A stretch of 64,000 nucleotides of DNA from SMYC01 sp965197495 (GCA_965197495.1 OZ240210.1:2418001-2482000), one strand, 5' to 3'; shown: positions 25,317 through 34,773, counted from the stretch's first letter. Translations and numbers: made by a program. The notes: generated from the letters alone by a model not told the origin.

Positions 25317-26528
25317 TCACTCGGAGGCGGGACAGAGCCTCAGCTGACGCAGAGCCGCGGGCTCTTCCCCCATCGCATCACCGATCGGCTGGGCTCCGTT
25401 CTCGCTCAGAATGAACGCCACCAGATCGCTGGTAGCTCCACTTAGGGTCTCCTTTCCACCGGGCGGCATCGTCTCGCGCAGCGTCGCAAAGAACGCGCTC
25501 GTCGGCCGATTGGACCAACGACCGCGAAAGATGCGTCCGGAAAGCGGCAAGCCGTGGCTGCCTCCGCGCAGCGTCGGGCCGTGGCAGTCGGCACACTTCT
25601 GAACATAGAGCTCGCGACCGCGCTCGACCTGGGCAGCCGTGAAGCTGGCGCAAGCCGCCGAGCTGGGAAGCCGCGCCCGCTGCTCCGCGAAGGACTCCGT
25701 GGCGCTCGGAGCACTACGCTCGAGTCGGGAGCCGCCCAATTCCGCCTCGCTCTGCGACGCGCCGGTTGCAATTCGCATCTGGCCACCTGCCGTGCCGGAC
25801 ACCTTGAAGCTGTAGAGCACGTTCGACCCGCCCCGCACCTTGAAGTCGGCGAAGCGGTTGTACGCACCACTCAAAATATCGCCGCCACCTACCGCCACGG
25901 CAACGTACTGCTCCCCGTCCACAGCGTAGGTGAACGGGAAGCCGGTCACCGGGCCGTTCAGGATCATCTGCCAAAGGATGTCGCCATTCTCGGCGTCGAA
26001 CGCCCGGAACCTGCGATTGGAGTTGCCGGCGAAAACCAGGCCACCGCCGGTCGTGAGGGCCGAGAACATTCCCGCCCGCTCCTCGAACTTCCAGGCGGTC
26101 CTTCCGGTGCGAACCGAAATCGCCTCGAGGCGCCCGACCGAAGTTTTCTCTGGCGCCAACCTTCCGGGCATGGCAATGGCGTACCAGTCGTCGGGTTTCG
26201 GGTCAGTGGTCGCGATAATCGGCTCCATGCATAGGTTCTGGAGCGGCGCATACAACAGGCCGGTCTTCGGGCTATAGGCCGTGGTGGGCCAGTTCTTGCC
26301 GCCGTCGACGCCGGGGCACACCAAGCCGTAGCTTTCCTCGATATTCTGGGGGATGACCTCGAGGTTGACCGTTGACACGGGGTCATAGGAGCCGACAAAC
26401 CAGGCCCCGACGTGAATGCGCTTCTGGAGCGGCAGGCCGCCCCAGGTCTCGTCCCCTGGCTCCCCCCGACGTGGAATTGGATAAAAGGTATACTCCGAAC
26501 TGAAACGAAGAGCATCCGAAATGGCCAA
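25317..26528 (-). pseudogene. PQQ-dependent alcohol dehydrogenase, C-terminal part with cytochrome c domain
   Basis: The frame covers the last propeller blades (KNWPTTAYSPKTGLLYAPLQ, TGRTAWKFEERAGMFSALTT, RAFDAENGDILWQM, FPFTYAVDGEQYVAVAVGGG) and a fused cytochrome c (LYVQKCADCHGPTLRGGSHG; CxxCH heme site near residue 310). Intact quinoproteins of this type have about 250 more N-terminal residues with a signal peptide; here the N-terminus begins mid-protein (IPRRGEPGDETW), and a further internal deletion seems likely near residue 48. Its 5' end overlaps the nitrile hydratase start head to head. Confidence 0.75.
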
Positions 26529-27037
26529 GAACGAGAAAGGTTCCGTGGGGCGACGGAAGTTTATGACCGGCGCGGCGGCGACGGCTGCGGCGATGGTCGG
26601 AAAAACAGACGACGCCTCCGTTGAGCAGAATGCATCCGAACAGCAGGACCACGATCACGAGCATCAGGCCGTGCCGGCCGACATTGCGCTCCGCGTCAAA
26701 GCGCTCGAAACCGTGTTGGTCGAAAAAGATATGGTCGACCCGGCGGAGCTCGATGCGATCGTCGATATGTACGAGAACAAAGTCGGTCCGCGAAACGGCG
26801 CCCGCGTCGTTGCCCGCGCGTGGGTCGATCCCGTGTACAAACGTCGGCTTCGGGAACGGCCCAGCGAGGCGATCGCCGAGTTCGGTTTCGAAGGGCCACA
26901 GCAAGAGCATCTGGAAGTGGTCGAGAACGAGCCCAAAGTTCACAATCTCGTGGTCTGCACGCTGTGCTCGTGCTATCCATGGTCGACGCTCGGTCTCCCA
27001 CCGGTTTGGTACAAGTCGGCGCCCTATCGTTCGCGTG
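26521..27037 (+). pseudogene. Cobalt-type nitrile hydratase alpha subunit with Tat signal, truncated
   Basis: Nitrile hydratases convert nitriles to amides. The metal-binding loop VVCTLCSCYPWSTLGLPPVW is present; the Thr in CTLCSC is the cobalt-type signature. Upstream are VEKDMVDPAELDAIV and GPRNGARVVARAWVDP, all typical of the alpha subunit. Unusually the N-terminus is GRRKFMTGAAATAAAM, a twin-arginine signal. After KSAPYRSRA (about 27037) similarity ends abruptly; some 40 residues are missing and the frame enters antisense amidohydrolase DNA. No beta subunit follows. Confidence 0.75.
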
Positions 27038-27043
27038 CGATGA

Positions 27044-27400
27044 ATTCCTCCCGCCTGGCCAGGAGGTCGAAAATGTCCTTATCGAACACGCCGGAGTCCG
27101 AACCCAGCGTGGACAGGGATGCCAGGATCCGAGCGGTCAGCGCTCCCCGCTGCTCCGCTTCCAAGTAGGTCGTCACGCCGGCCGGACTGAGGCCCGGTTC
27201 AATGTAGGCGGTGATTCCGTGCCGGCGTGCTTCCGCCAGGCCTGCCTCCAGGTATTCCGCGCGCTGCTCCGGGGGTGCCTCCGGGATACGCTCCGCCACC
27301 AGGACCAGCACGGCATCCTTGAGCGTGCCTGTGGGCTCACCGGTGTCCGGGTTCCGCACGATGACCCCACCTTTGCGATCGGGCGTGTCCCGGTTGATTC
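27044..27400 (-). pseudogene. Amidohydrolase family 3 (YtcJ-like), internal fragment
   Basis: The minus-strand frame reads GGVIVRNPDTGEPTGTLKDA, AEYLEAGLAEARRHGITAYI, GVTTYLEAEQRGALTARI. This is an internal ~115-residue piece of an exported YtcJ-like metal-dependent hydrolase. Both ends are missing. Confidence 0.65.
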
Positions 27401-27404
27401 CCGC

Positions 27405-27760
27405 CTGATCTTTTCGGCGCCAAGCCGGAGGAGGTTGCTATTCTCTACTCCACGAGCGACGCCGAGAACATCGTTGCGAGCGGTCTCGATCTGCGTCCGG
27501 GCGACAAAGTCGTCATCGACGAGCTCCACTTCGTCACGAGCTTCGTGCTCTACCGCCAGCTCGAAAAGGAAAAAGGAATAGAGCTGAGGATCGTTCCACA
27601 AGAAGAAGGCCGTTCCCGTCTCGAGGATTTCGAGGCGCAGATCGACAGAAAGACACGGCTCGTTTCCGTCGCTTGGGTGTCGAACCGGAACGGTTTCCGC
27701 CAGGACATTCGCGCGCTTGCCGAACTCGCTGACGGTCGTGTGTACTCTCGAGGCTGTCGT
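27405..27760 (+). pseudogene. Class V aminotransferase (isopenicillin-N epimerase-like), internal fragment
   Basis: In one frame: LFGAKPEEVAILYSTSDAEN, VASGLDLRPGDKVVIDELHF, VLYRQLEKEKGIELRIV, KTRLVSVAWVSNRNGFRQDI. These are the large-domain motifs before the PLP lysine. The lysine segment and both termini are absent. Confidence 0.65.
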
Positions 27761-27806
27761 GGCCTGTATGGTTGCTGGTGCTAGGAGCCGGCTAGTTTTT
27801 CTGTCG

Positions 27807-30785
27807 CTATTTTATCAAGTTTCCTTCACCGTCCACTCTTACGACAAGCCAGCGACCCGCGTGTTCTTTAGGATCAACACGCGACAATACAGCCGTCTTC
27901 CTTCCGTTCTTGGTCAACGTAGTAACCTCAACATCGACCAATCCCTCGTTTCGTAATCCAAAGTGAACCGGCATGGCATTCTGAGAATTGTATCCGGATC
28001 CCGTATCGAGGATGTTCATTCCCAGCAGTTTCCGAGTGCCGGATTCAAAGAGTCTTACTTCGGAGCCAGGATAGATGTATCGTCCTTGCTCATCGAGCAC
28101 CGTTATCTGAAGCGATTGGCGGCCTTTTCCGTTGTCGAGAAGGTTCTGGAGGATTTGATGCATGCCGAAACCGGTAAGCGCCAAATCGAGATCTCCGTCA
28201 TTGTCAAAATCAGCCCACTGTGCGCCGTGATCGGATGCTTGCTTCTCTAGTACTTCGGGGGTTATGTCGATGAATCTCTCGCCGTCATTCTTGAAGAGGT
28301 AGTCACGGTAATTCTTGCCCTGAGAGATGGTCCCGTTGACGAAAAGGTCTAGATACCCATCGTTGTTGTAATCTCCCCACGTTCCCGTGTCATATCTTCC
28401 GTCTATGGCTAAACCGAGTTTCGGGCCAACATTGATGAATTCGGTACCATTCACGTTCTTATAAAGTCCATTGGGTCCGTAGTTGGCGAGAAAAATATCC
28501 ATATGACCGTCATTATCGAAGTCGGCGAGACTGGGTCTGACACTTCCGTAGCTGGACATCCCTAGCGGCCTGCCTCCGGATTCAAGGCCTATTTCTTTGG
28601 CAACATCTACAAACTTCGCGCCATCGTTGCGAAACAAACCATTGGCGTCGCCATCCATGTTCGCGACGAAAAGGTCTAGATCCCCATCCTGATCGAAATC
28701 GAACCAAGCGGCACCTACTGTCCGGCGCGGGTCATCAACACCTAGTGTTCCTGCCACATTGGTGAACTTCCCGCTATCATTTCGAAAAAGAACGTTTTCT
28801 TGATCTCGTAGGGCGACGAATAGATCGAGATCGCGATCATTGTCATAGTCGATCCAGCTGGCCTGCCGAAAACTTCCGCTCAGCTGAACACCGGACGATT
28901 GAGTTACATCGGTGAAATGCTTGCCGTCCCCGTCATTTCGGTAAAGCTTGTTCCTGCTCTGGGTGCGAGATACGAACCCAACGAATAAATCGAGATGGCC
29001 GTCGGCGTTATAGTCACCCCAGGCAGAGGCCCGCGTCACGTCAGAATCCGCAAGCCCGACTTCCTCCGCAACATCAGCAAAATTTCCATTATCGTTCCGG
29101 TAGAGACGGTTTGGCCTGTCTCCGAACCCGACGAAGATGTCGAGGTCTCCGTCATTATCGAAATCTGCGACGGCATTCGTGAATGTGTTTCCATCCTTGA
29201 AAACGTCTTCTTGTAACAACGCAAGCTCCGGTTTCCAATCCTTGAATATCTTTCTCGGAATCTTCTCGTCACGCATGGCAGCGTGATAGGCAAAGCTTGC
29301 CATCACGGCCGCGTTCGTTTTCAAATCCATTGGAATAACATGGTCGTAAAAGTCCATGTTGTAGTGCCATCTTCTCGTCCAATAAGCGAGCCGGTCTTGA
29401 AGAAATTGAAAGCCGGGCAGTCCGGCTCTGTCGAAATTGACTTGATCCGAACCGGTATTGCTGAACTTGGTTAGCGTCTCGACGTTGAGGTCACGGAAAG
29501 GCTTCATCCACGCGTCAAGAATGGGAGCGACGAGCTCATTGCCTTGCTGGTGAACGCCGCGAAATTGTCCCGCGCCGTTGTCCGAGTTGAAGTATACGGA
29601 GAAGTCGTCATATTCCGGCTTTTTCCCATCTCGAGGATTGCCAAAATGTTTGGCAACGTAGGCTATCGAGCCTTTGTGGCCTATTTCCTCGGAGTCCCAG
29701 AGAGCTATGCGTATCGTACGACGTGGCTCTGCGCCGATGGCTTTGAGAATGCGCATCGCTTCAAGAGCCACCGAGACTCCAGCGGCATTATCGGAAGTCC
29801 CCGTTGCTGTATGCCATGAATCAAGGTGGGCGCCTATCATCACGACTTCATGGGTGAGATCCGTACCCGGGATCTCGCCCACTACATTGACGAATTCTGT
29901 AGGTTCTTCCGAGATTTCTAAGTTGACTTCGATCTCTAGTTGAACGGGGATTTCTTTCTTGGTGAGCCGATAGACCCGGTTGTAGTGCTCAGGAACGAGT
30001 ACTAGCCAGGGAACGGCGTTCTCGATATTTTGAACCGTCATGTCCTTTCTGTAACCCTGACGACCGCCAACGCGAACCGTTCCATCTCCACCCCTTCCCG
30101 GATTCAGAACCACCGCGACGTTCTCAGATTTGAAAAACTGTTCGAGCTCCTCTTCTGTGACGTCCTCCGGTGGGCTCAACTGCCACCACGGCGCCTGCAG
30201 CCTACGTTGGAAGTTGACGTTCGTGCCCGTTGCCGCGTAAGCAGCGAGCGATTCTTCATCATGGCGAACGGCATCGGCAGTAAAACGTTCGTTGATGGGC
30301 TTCTCCGGATGGGCCAGCACGATGGCACCGCTCAATTTGCCGCGGTACTTCTCCAAGTCTTCCTTGCTTTGGATATCGACTATCACCGGACTTCCGGCAA
30401 TTTTGCCATTCGTTCCAGGGGAGAACGCGTAGGGGTATCCGATGATCGGTTGATAAGTCGGTTCGAGCATGTGGATCGAAGTGTATTTTTGCTCCCAGCT
30501 AACACCCGTTTCCCCCCAAGGCTCTAGAGCGGTGCTCGTCAGTCCCATTTCATCCATTTTGGATCGAGCCCATAGCTGGGCTTTCCCGATGCTGGCGGAG
30601 CCTGCCAATCTAGGCCCGATGACGTCGCTCAAGTACCAGATATGATCCATTACCTGTGAACGTGCAAAGCTCTCTTCTCTAATCTTGGATATGACGTCCC
30701 AATGAACGTTCTCCTCCGCAGAGACCAGAGAGCTCATCGAGAGCGATAGAGCCAAATTTGCTGTAGCGACACGGAGTAAATTCAT
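27807..30785 (-). CDS. Exported M28 metallopeptidase fused to FG-GAP/VCBS repeats and ASPIC/UnbV domain
   Basis: 992 residues, start ATG 30785 after AAAGGAG; signal peptide MNLLRVATANLALSLSMSSL. Residues ~30-520 form an M28 aminopeptidase with an inserted PA domain; zinc ligands are visible in MIGAHLDSWHTATGTSDNAA and IALWDSEEIGHKGS. Residues ~540-880 carry repeated calcium-binding loops of the FG-GAP/VCBS type (DFDNDGDLDIFVG, DYNADGHLDLFVG, DFDQDGDLDLFVA, DFDNDGHMDIFLA, DYNNDGYLDLFVN, DFDNDGDLDLALT). The C-terminal ~100 residues match ASPIC/UnbV (PGSEVRLFE, YNSQNAMPVHFGL). Probably secreted peptide scavenging on a beta-propeller scaffold. It is intact, unlike most neighbours. Confidence 0.85.
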   Translation of the reverse strand: MNLLRVATANLALSLSMSSLVSAEENVHWDVISKIREESFARSQVMDHIWYLSDVIGPRLAGSASIGKAQLWARSKMDEMGLTSTALEPWGETGVSWEQKYTSIHMLEPTYQPIIGYPYAFSPGTNGKIAGSPVIVDIQSKEDLEKYRGKLSGAIVLAHPEKPINERFTADAVRHDEESLAAYAATGTNVNFQRRLQAPWWQLSPPEDVTEEELEQFFKSENVAVVLNPGRGGDGTVRVGGRQGYRKDMTVQNIENAVPWLVLVPEHYNRVYRLTKKEIPVQLEIEVNLEISEEPTEFVNVVGEIPGTDLTHEVVMIGAHLDSWHTATGTSDNAAGVSVALEAMRILKAIGAEPRRTIRIALWDSEEIGHKGSIAYVAKHFGNPRDGKKPEYDDFSVYFNSDNGAGQFRGVHQQGNELVAPILDAWMKPFRDLNVETLTKFSNTGSDQVNFDRAGLPGFQFLQDRLAYWTRRWHYNMDFYDHVIPMDLKTNAAVMASFAYHAAMRDEKIPRKIFKDWKPELALLQEDVFKDGNTFTNAVADFDNDGDLDIFVGFGDRPNRLYRNDNGNFADVAEEVGLADSDVTRASAWGDYNADGHLDLFVGFVSRTQSRNKLYRNDGDGKHFTDVTQSSGVQLSGSFRQASWIDYDNDRDLDLFVALRDQENVLFRNDSGKFTNVAGTLGVDDPRRTVGAAWFDFDQDGDLDLFVANMDGDANGLFRNDGAKFVDVAKEIGLESGGRPLGMSSYGSVRPSLADFDNDGHMDIFLANYGPNGLYKNVNGTEFINVGPKLGLAIDGRYDTGTWGDYNNDGYLDLFVNGTISQGKNYRDYLFKNDGERFIDITPEVLEKQASDHGAQWADFDNDGDLDLALTGFGMHQILQNLLDNGKGRQSLQITVLDEQGRYIYPGSEVRLFESGTRKLLGMNILDTGSGYNSQNAMPVHFGLRNEGLVDVEVTTLTKNGRKTAVLSRVDPKEHAGRWLVVRVDGEGNLIK

Positions 30786-30886
30786 GCTCGCTCCTTTCAA
30801 GAATCGCGCGAAGTATATGTTGTCGAGGGGAGGTTGAACAAAGCGTTTCGACAAGCTCGATGAGTCTCTTGCAACGAACCCATGCG

Positions 30887-30964
30887 CTAGGATGCCCGCC
30901 GCATCGTCTCGAGATAAACGTCGGGCTGCTCGAGAATCTCCGCGAGCATGCGTGCAACGCTCAT
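30887..30964 (-). CDS. Tiny ORF coupled to modA (possible remnant of a downstream gene)
   Basis: 25 codons (MSVARMLAEILEQPDVYLET...) beginning with an ATGA overlap with the modA stop, the place where modB normally starts. The sequence is not like ModB. It is either a broken downstream gene or chance. Confidence 0.25.
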   Translation of the reverse strand: MSVARMLAEILEQPDVYLETMRRAS

Positions 30965-31746
30965 GGGACTCTAGAAACCGCGTCGGCATCGCCGAGAAAG
31001 ACGAATCCGAATTCCGCGAACACCTCGCTTGCCGCCGCCGACCTCAGGTAGTCGTAGAGCGCACGGACCTCGCGCCGGTTGCGACCCTCGATAGTCCCGA
31101 GCGAGTACAAGATCCGTGGCCCCTCCTCCCGCGGGACCGCGTAGACGATCTTCACGCGATCCTCGATGGCGGCATCGGTGCGGTAGACGAATCCGGCGTC
31201 GACGTTACCGCTCGCTACAGCCGCCAGTGCTCCCCGGACGTCGAGGGTCGGGACGACTTTGTCCTGAAGGCGTGCCCACAGGCCCTGGCTCTCGAGATAC
31301 AGCCGGGCGTAGACGCCGGCCGGGACGACCTGGGGATCTGCCATAGCGATACGGTCGAGCGCCTCGAGGTCCGCGGGGCCGTCCACCGTGTCAGGCTCTT
31401 CGCGATGGCGCACGACGACGAGCACGTTCGAGAGCACGGCCGCCCGCGCCCCTTTCTGGATGAGCCCTTCCGCCGCGACGCGATCCAATTGCTGCTGGTC
31501 CGCCGAGAAGAACAGGTCCGCGGGCGCCCCGGCGAGAATCTGACGCGCGAGATCACTCGACGCACCAAACTGAGGCACGACGCGCGACGAAGGGTGCGCC
31601 CTGTCGAAATCGGCTATGGCGGTGGCCAGCGCGTCGGTCAAGCTCGCCGCGGCGAAGATGCGAATCGGCTCCTGCGCCGTGCCTGTCCCGAGTGTCCCGG
31701 CTATCAACAGCGGGAGCGAGAGAAGGGTCGAGAGCCGTCCAATCAC
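30961..31746 (-). CDS. modA: Molybdate ABC transporter substrate-binding protein
   Basis: Periplasmic oxyanion-binding protein. From the GTG at 31746 it has a signal peptide (MIGRLSTLLSLPLLIAG), then EPIRIFAAASLTDALATAIA, VPQFGASSDLARQILAGAPA, DLFFSADQQQLDRVAAEGLI, and the late GNVDAGFVYRTDA, which are typical ModA landmarks. GTG overlaps the upstream stop by 3 bases (GTGA); TTG at 31755 is the other possible start. No modB or modC follows, so transport from this locus alone is not possible. Confidence 0.85.
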   Translation of the reverse strand: MIGRLSTLLSLPLLIAGTLGTGTAQEPIRIFAAASLTDALATAIADFDRAHPSSRVVPQFGASSDLARQILAGAPADLFFSADQQQLDRVAAEGLIQKGARAAVLSNVLVVVRHREEPDTVDGPADLEALDRIAMADPQVVPAGVYARLYLESQGLWARLQDKVVPTLDVRGALAAVASGNVDAGFVYRTDAAIEDRVKIVYAVPREEGPRILYSLGTIEGRNRREVRALYDYLRSAAASEVFAEFGFVFLGDADAVSRVP

Positions 31747-32429
31747 TTGGACCAATCTGATCGCACTTCGAGACGATGGATTCGGGCTCGTGCATTCGTC
31801 AGCCGCAGTTGCAGCGGCCCCGGCGGGTAACCACCGGCTTTGTGGTAGGTAATGATGAGTCTCCCGTCATTCCACACGCTGTAATCGTCACCCTTCTTGA
31901 CGAACTGCATGCGCGCCAACTTGCCTGCCTCGATCTTCAACTCGCCCTGGGTGCGCACGGTCCGATCGGACTTCTCGACGGTTTTGATATGGGCCATCTC
32001 GACTTCGAGATACCTCTCCTCCGGGTCTTCCGGTAACGCATGCCCGGTTGCCATCCAGATGCCACTCTGCGTTTCCTGTGCGTAGTCCACGTAGACACCG
32101 AGATATCTGCCCGTCTCGAAGGTAATGTCGATAGAAACGACCATGTCGCCACCGAAAGTCTGCTGGCTGACGAGGAACGAACTGGCCTCCGGCGAGGTCT
32201 TGGCGCCGCTCTGCTCGGGCGTCGACCTTAGGATCTCGCCGTCGCCGGCGAACGTCCACCGCGCTGGGTCTGGCGACTGCCAACTATCGGCGCCAGCCTC
32301 GAGGAGATCGACGACTTTTCCGGCCGCGGGGGGAACGACGACATCGAAGCGCGGCGCAGACATGGCCAACAATGTCGGGCTCACGCCGAGCGCTCGCAAA
32401 AACGCCCGCCTCGATGTCAAATGTTGCAT
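31743..32429 (-). CDS. Tat-exported DUF1080-like protein
   Basis: 228 residues with a twin-arginine signal MQHLTSRRAFLRALGVSPTL. The rest is beta-rich and lectin-like (WTFAGDGEILRSTPEQSGAK, SFLVSQQTFGGDMVVSIDIT, DDYSVWNDGRLIITYHKAGG, PLQLRLTNARARIHRLEVRS), resembling concanavalin-like DUF1080 glycan-binding or hydrolase folds. It is coupled to modA. Function not established. Confidence 0.6.
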   Translation of the reverse strand: MQHLTSRRAFLRALGVSPTLLAMSAPRFDVVVPPAAGKVVDLLEAGADSWQSPDPARWTFAGDGEILRSTPEQSGAKTSPEASSFLVSQQTFGGDMVVSIDITFETGRYLGVYVDYAQETQSGIWMATGHALPEDPEERYLEVEMAHIKTVEKSDRTVRTQGELKIEAGKLARMQFVKKGDDYSVWNDGRLIITYHKAGGYPPGPLQLRLTNARARIHRLEVRSDWSK

Positions 32430-32439
32430 CAGCGTCTAT

Positions 32440-32625
32440 GGCATCGCACGGGGGATGGTATCCATCAGCTTCACGAGGGCATCGTCGAGTGCCTCGAGCC
32501 CCGCGCGCGCCGAGACGATGACCCAACCGCGCGACGACGAGGTTATACGTCGGGATGATGAGCACCGTCTGGCCGCCGGCGCCCGACATGTGGTACGTGC
32601 TCTTCGGGACACTCCATCGACCCAG
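32440..32625 (-). pseudogene. Serine hydrolase (beta-lactamase family), C-terminal fragment
   Basis: In two adjacent frames: ELGRWSVPKSTYHMSGAGGQ and TVLIIPTYNLVVARLGH, then ARAGLEALDDALVKLMDTIP. This is the C-terminal end of an esterase/beta-lactamase-like enzyme with one frameshift. Its upstream part was replaced by the IS607 element. Confidence 0.55.
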
Positions 32626-32732
32626 TTCCAGCAAAAGCGCGAAATCCCACACGCCTTGCGCAAGTACGACTCTTGAGCAGCATTCGGTACCAGACGTATC
32701 TGATGCACCAGCGTCTCCATCGTTTTATTCAC
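32626..32732 (-). pseudogene. TnpB (OrfB), N-terminal fragment of the IS607 element
   Basis: METLVHQIRLVPNAAQESYL, RKACGISRFCWNW is the standard TnpB N-terminus. After ~37 residues it fuses to the serine hydrolase fragment. The start overlaps the tnpA stop, as in intact IS607 elements. Confidence 0.7.
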
Positions 32733-33339
32733 TCAGCACTTTGGCTGCTTGTACCAGCTTCTTGTTCTTGTGCGCGCGCGAGCCATACATCCGTGCCGAG
32801 AACACCGTGATGATCTCCAAGACGTCTTGCACCAGCTCTTCCTCGAACGAGGGGAACGAGGATTCCCCGCCTTGATTCAGGATCACCACTTCCACGTTGC
32901 GTGCCTCGCACAAAGCGAATACCAATTCAGCCCCAAAACGTAATAGACGATCTTTGTCCGTCAAAACCACCCTCTTCACGCGACGTTCCAGGATCATTTC
33001 CAAAAGAAGCTTCAAGCCCTTCTTCCGGTAGTTCATCCCCGAGCCCAGATCCTGGATCAGCTCGTAACGCCATCCCTTCCTCGCGCAGTACGTCTCGAGA
33101 TTCTCCGCCTGGCGTCTCAGGTCCTCCTTCTGGTCCTGGCTCGATACCCGTGCATAGGCCACTGTCAGATCAGTTTCGAGCTCCCGCAAACCCAGCAGGT
33201 GGGTCACGTCGTAGTAGCGCGTGCCTCCCTCACTCACGCGGTCGGGCGAGAGTTGGCCCTCCCGCTCCCAGCGCCGTACCGTCTGCGGAGTCACGCCGAG
33301 CAATTTCGCGGCTTGACCGATCTTGATATATCTGCTCAA
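32725..33339 (-). CDS. tnpA: IS607-family serine recombinase (TnpA)
   Basis: 204 residues. N-terminal MerR-like helix-turn-helix (YIKIGQAAKLLGVTPQTVRR), then a resolvase domain with the catalytic serine in VAYARVSSQDQKEDLRRQAE, QDLGSGMNYRKKGLKLLLEM, and RVVLTDKDRLLRFGAELVFA. C-terminal ending AHKNKKLVQAAKVL is typical. The enzyme looks intact although its tnpB partner is truncated. Confidence 0.88.
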   Translation of the reverse strand: MSRYIKIGQAAKLLGVTPQTVRRWEREGQLSPDRVSEGGTRYYDVTHLLGLRELETDLTVAYARVSSQDQKEDLRRQAENLETYCARKGWRYELIQDLGSGMNYRKKGLKLLLEMILERRVKRVVLTDKDRLLRFGAELVFALCEARNVEVVILNQGGESSFPSFEEELVQDVLEIITVFSARMYGSRAHKNKKLVQAAKVLSE

Positions 33340-33473
33340 TCTGATACAAATAATACGCTATACCAATAGATTATCGCGAGCTGGTAGCGAGAGCCCTAAC
33401 CGGGTTCCCGCGCTGAGGGGCATTTGAGGTAGTTCTCCGCCAGGTTGAGAGTATTCGTATGTCTACGGAAGAT

Positions 33474-33665
33474 CTACCGGAGAGCTCCATAGGTCACATA
33501 GGACAGGCGTGCGTTCGGAAGCGTCACTCCGCTTTTGAAAGCGAAATCCCCCAACTCGAAGATCGTGTTGTCGCCGTCCGCGAGGACGGGCGAGCTTTGC
33601 AAAAAACACAGTGCCATCAGGAAGATTGAAAAACGGGCGCAGGCGAGAAGCTCGTGCTGGGGCAC
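33474..33665 (-). pseudogene. Homoserine acetyltransferase (MetX)-like alpha/beta hydrolase, N-terminal fragment
   Basis: Starts with a signal-like MPQHELLACARFSIFLMALC, ends FELGDFAFKSGVTLPNARLS and YVTYGALR, the first strands of MetX-type hydrolases. It then meets a stop at 33474. The catalytic Ser/Asp/His part is gone. Confidence 0.55.
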
Positions 33666-33762
33666 CCGCTCGCCGCCACTATAGGTGATTCTGCACGGTG
33701 TATGCAGAACCTGGAAAAGGTGCTATTCACGGGGCCAAAGACCTCAGACACGGTGACGTTTA

Positions 33763-34246
33763 TTTGCGATTAGGGTTAACAGTGGTAATAGACCATCTCA
33801 GCGGCCGGGTCGTCTGGGCGGGAAAGGAGCGCAAGGCCAAGACGCTGCTGCGGTTTTTCCGCAAGCTCGGACCACAAAGAGCCGCGGAGCTCGAAGCGGT
33901 CAGCATGGACATGTGGGAGCCGTACATAACTGTCGTCGGCAAAAAGGCTCCTCAGGCACGGGTGATCTTTGACCGCTTCCACATCGTCAAGCATCTGAAC
34001 GAGGCCGTGGATAAGACCCGGCGCGAGCTGGTGCGCGAGCTCAAAGGGACTGCCCGGCGCAACCTCAAAAACACCAAGTTTCCCCTTCTCAAGGCCAAAC
34101 ACAACCGCAGCGCGAAAGACAAACGGGTGCTCCGCGAGCAGGTGCGAGCTAATCGTCGCCTCTACCGCGCCATGCTTCTGCGCGACGACTTCATGGACCT
34201 CTACACCTACAAAACCGAGACATGGGCCAAGAAGTTTCTCCGGTAC
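33763..34246 (+). pseudogene. ISL3-family transposase, middle segment
   Basis: From LTVVIDHLSGRVVWAGKERK through RVIFDRFHIVKHLNEAVDKT to KTETWAKKFLR. This is the central catalytic part of an ISL3 transposase, including the first Asp (VIDH) and VSMDMWEPY. The N-terminal part lies at 37449-37980 and the C-terminal tail at 38786-38946. The left junction shares a 17-base inverted match with the right one (see findings). The right junction is the IS3 terminal repeat. Confidence 0.8.
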
Positions 34247-34773
34247 GTGTCAACAACTTTGAGACACTCGCGAGCTGCATTTAGTGAGCCTCGATTAGCG
34301 TCGGGAGGCTCGTGGCGCCGGTGCGGTCCACATCTGCATCGATCGAGATCTCGTTTCGTGGAGCAGAAAAAGGGGGTACCCAGGTATGGACGCCGCCGCG
34401 AGAGTGGCTTGTGCGGCATTCAGGAGCGTCGTTTTCTCCGTCGGCGGGTTGATCCAAGCCTGAGGAGGCAAAACGGGAGGTTGTGGCGTTTCGCGAACGA
34501 AGCGTTCGGGATGAGTCCGATGAGCTTCGAGAAGGATCTGGCGCCGAGCGGTGGTGAGCTGTTCGGCGCGACCATAGTGAACGTCGGCCGGCGTCATGAA
34601 GCCGATTCCTGAGTGCCGGTGCTCGTAGTTGTAGTAGTCGAAGAAACCGCCGCAGAACAGCCGGCCGTCTTCGGCGGAACCAAAACGGCTCGGAAACTGA
34701 GGACAGTACTTCATCGTCTTGAACTGGGACTCGGAGTAGGGATTGTCGTTCGAGACGTAAGGTCTGGAGTGGG
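34247..34773 (-). pseudogene. IS3-family OrfB, C-terminal segment
   Basis: The minus-strand frame reads HSRPYVSNDNPYSESQFKTM, CPQFPSRFGSAEDGRLFCGG, FFDYYNYEHRHSGIGFMTPA, DVHYGRAEQLTTARRQI: the second half of an IS3 rve-type transposase including the catalytic Glu region. The outer end at 34247-34266 is a typical IS3 terminus (GTGTCAACAACTTTGAGACA). The N-terminal half, ending exactly before HSRP, is on the plus strand at 38144-38783. Confidence 0.75.
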
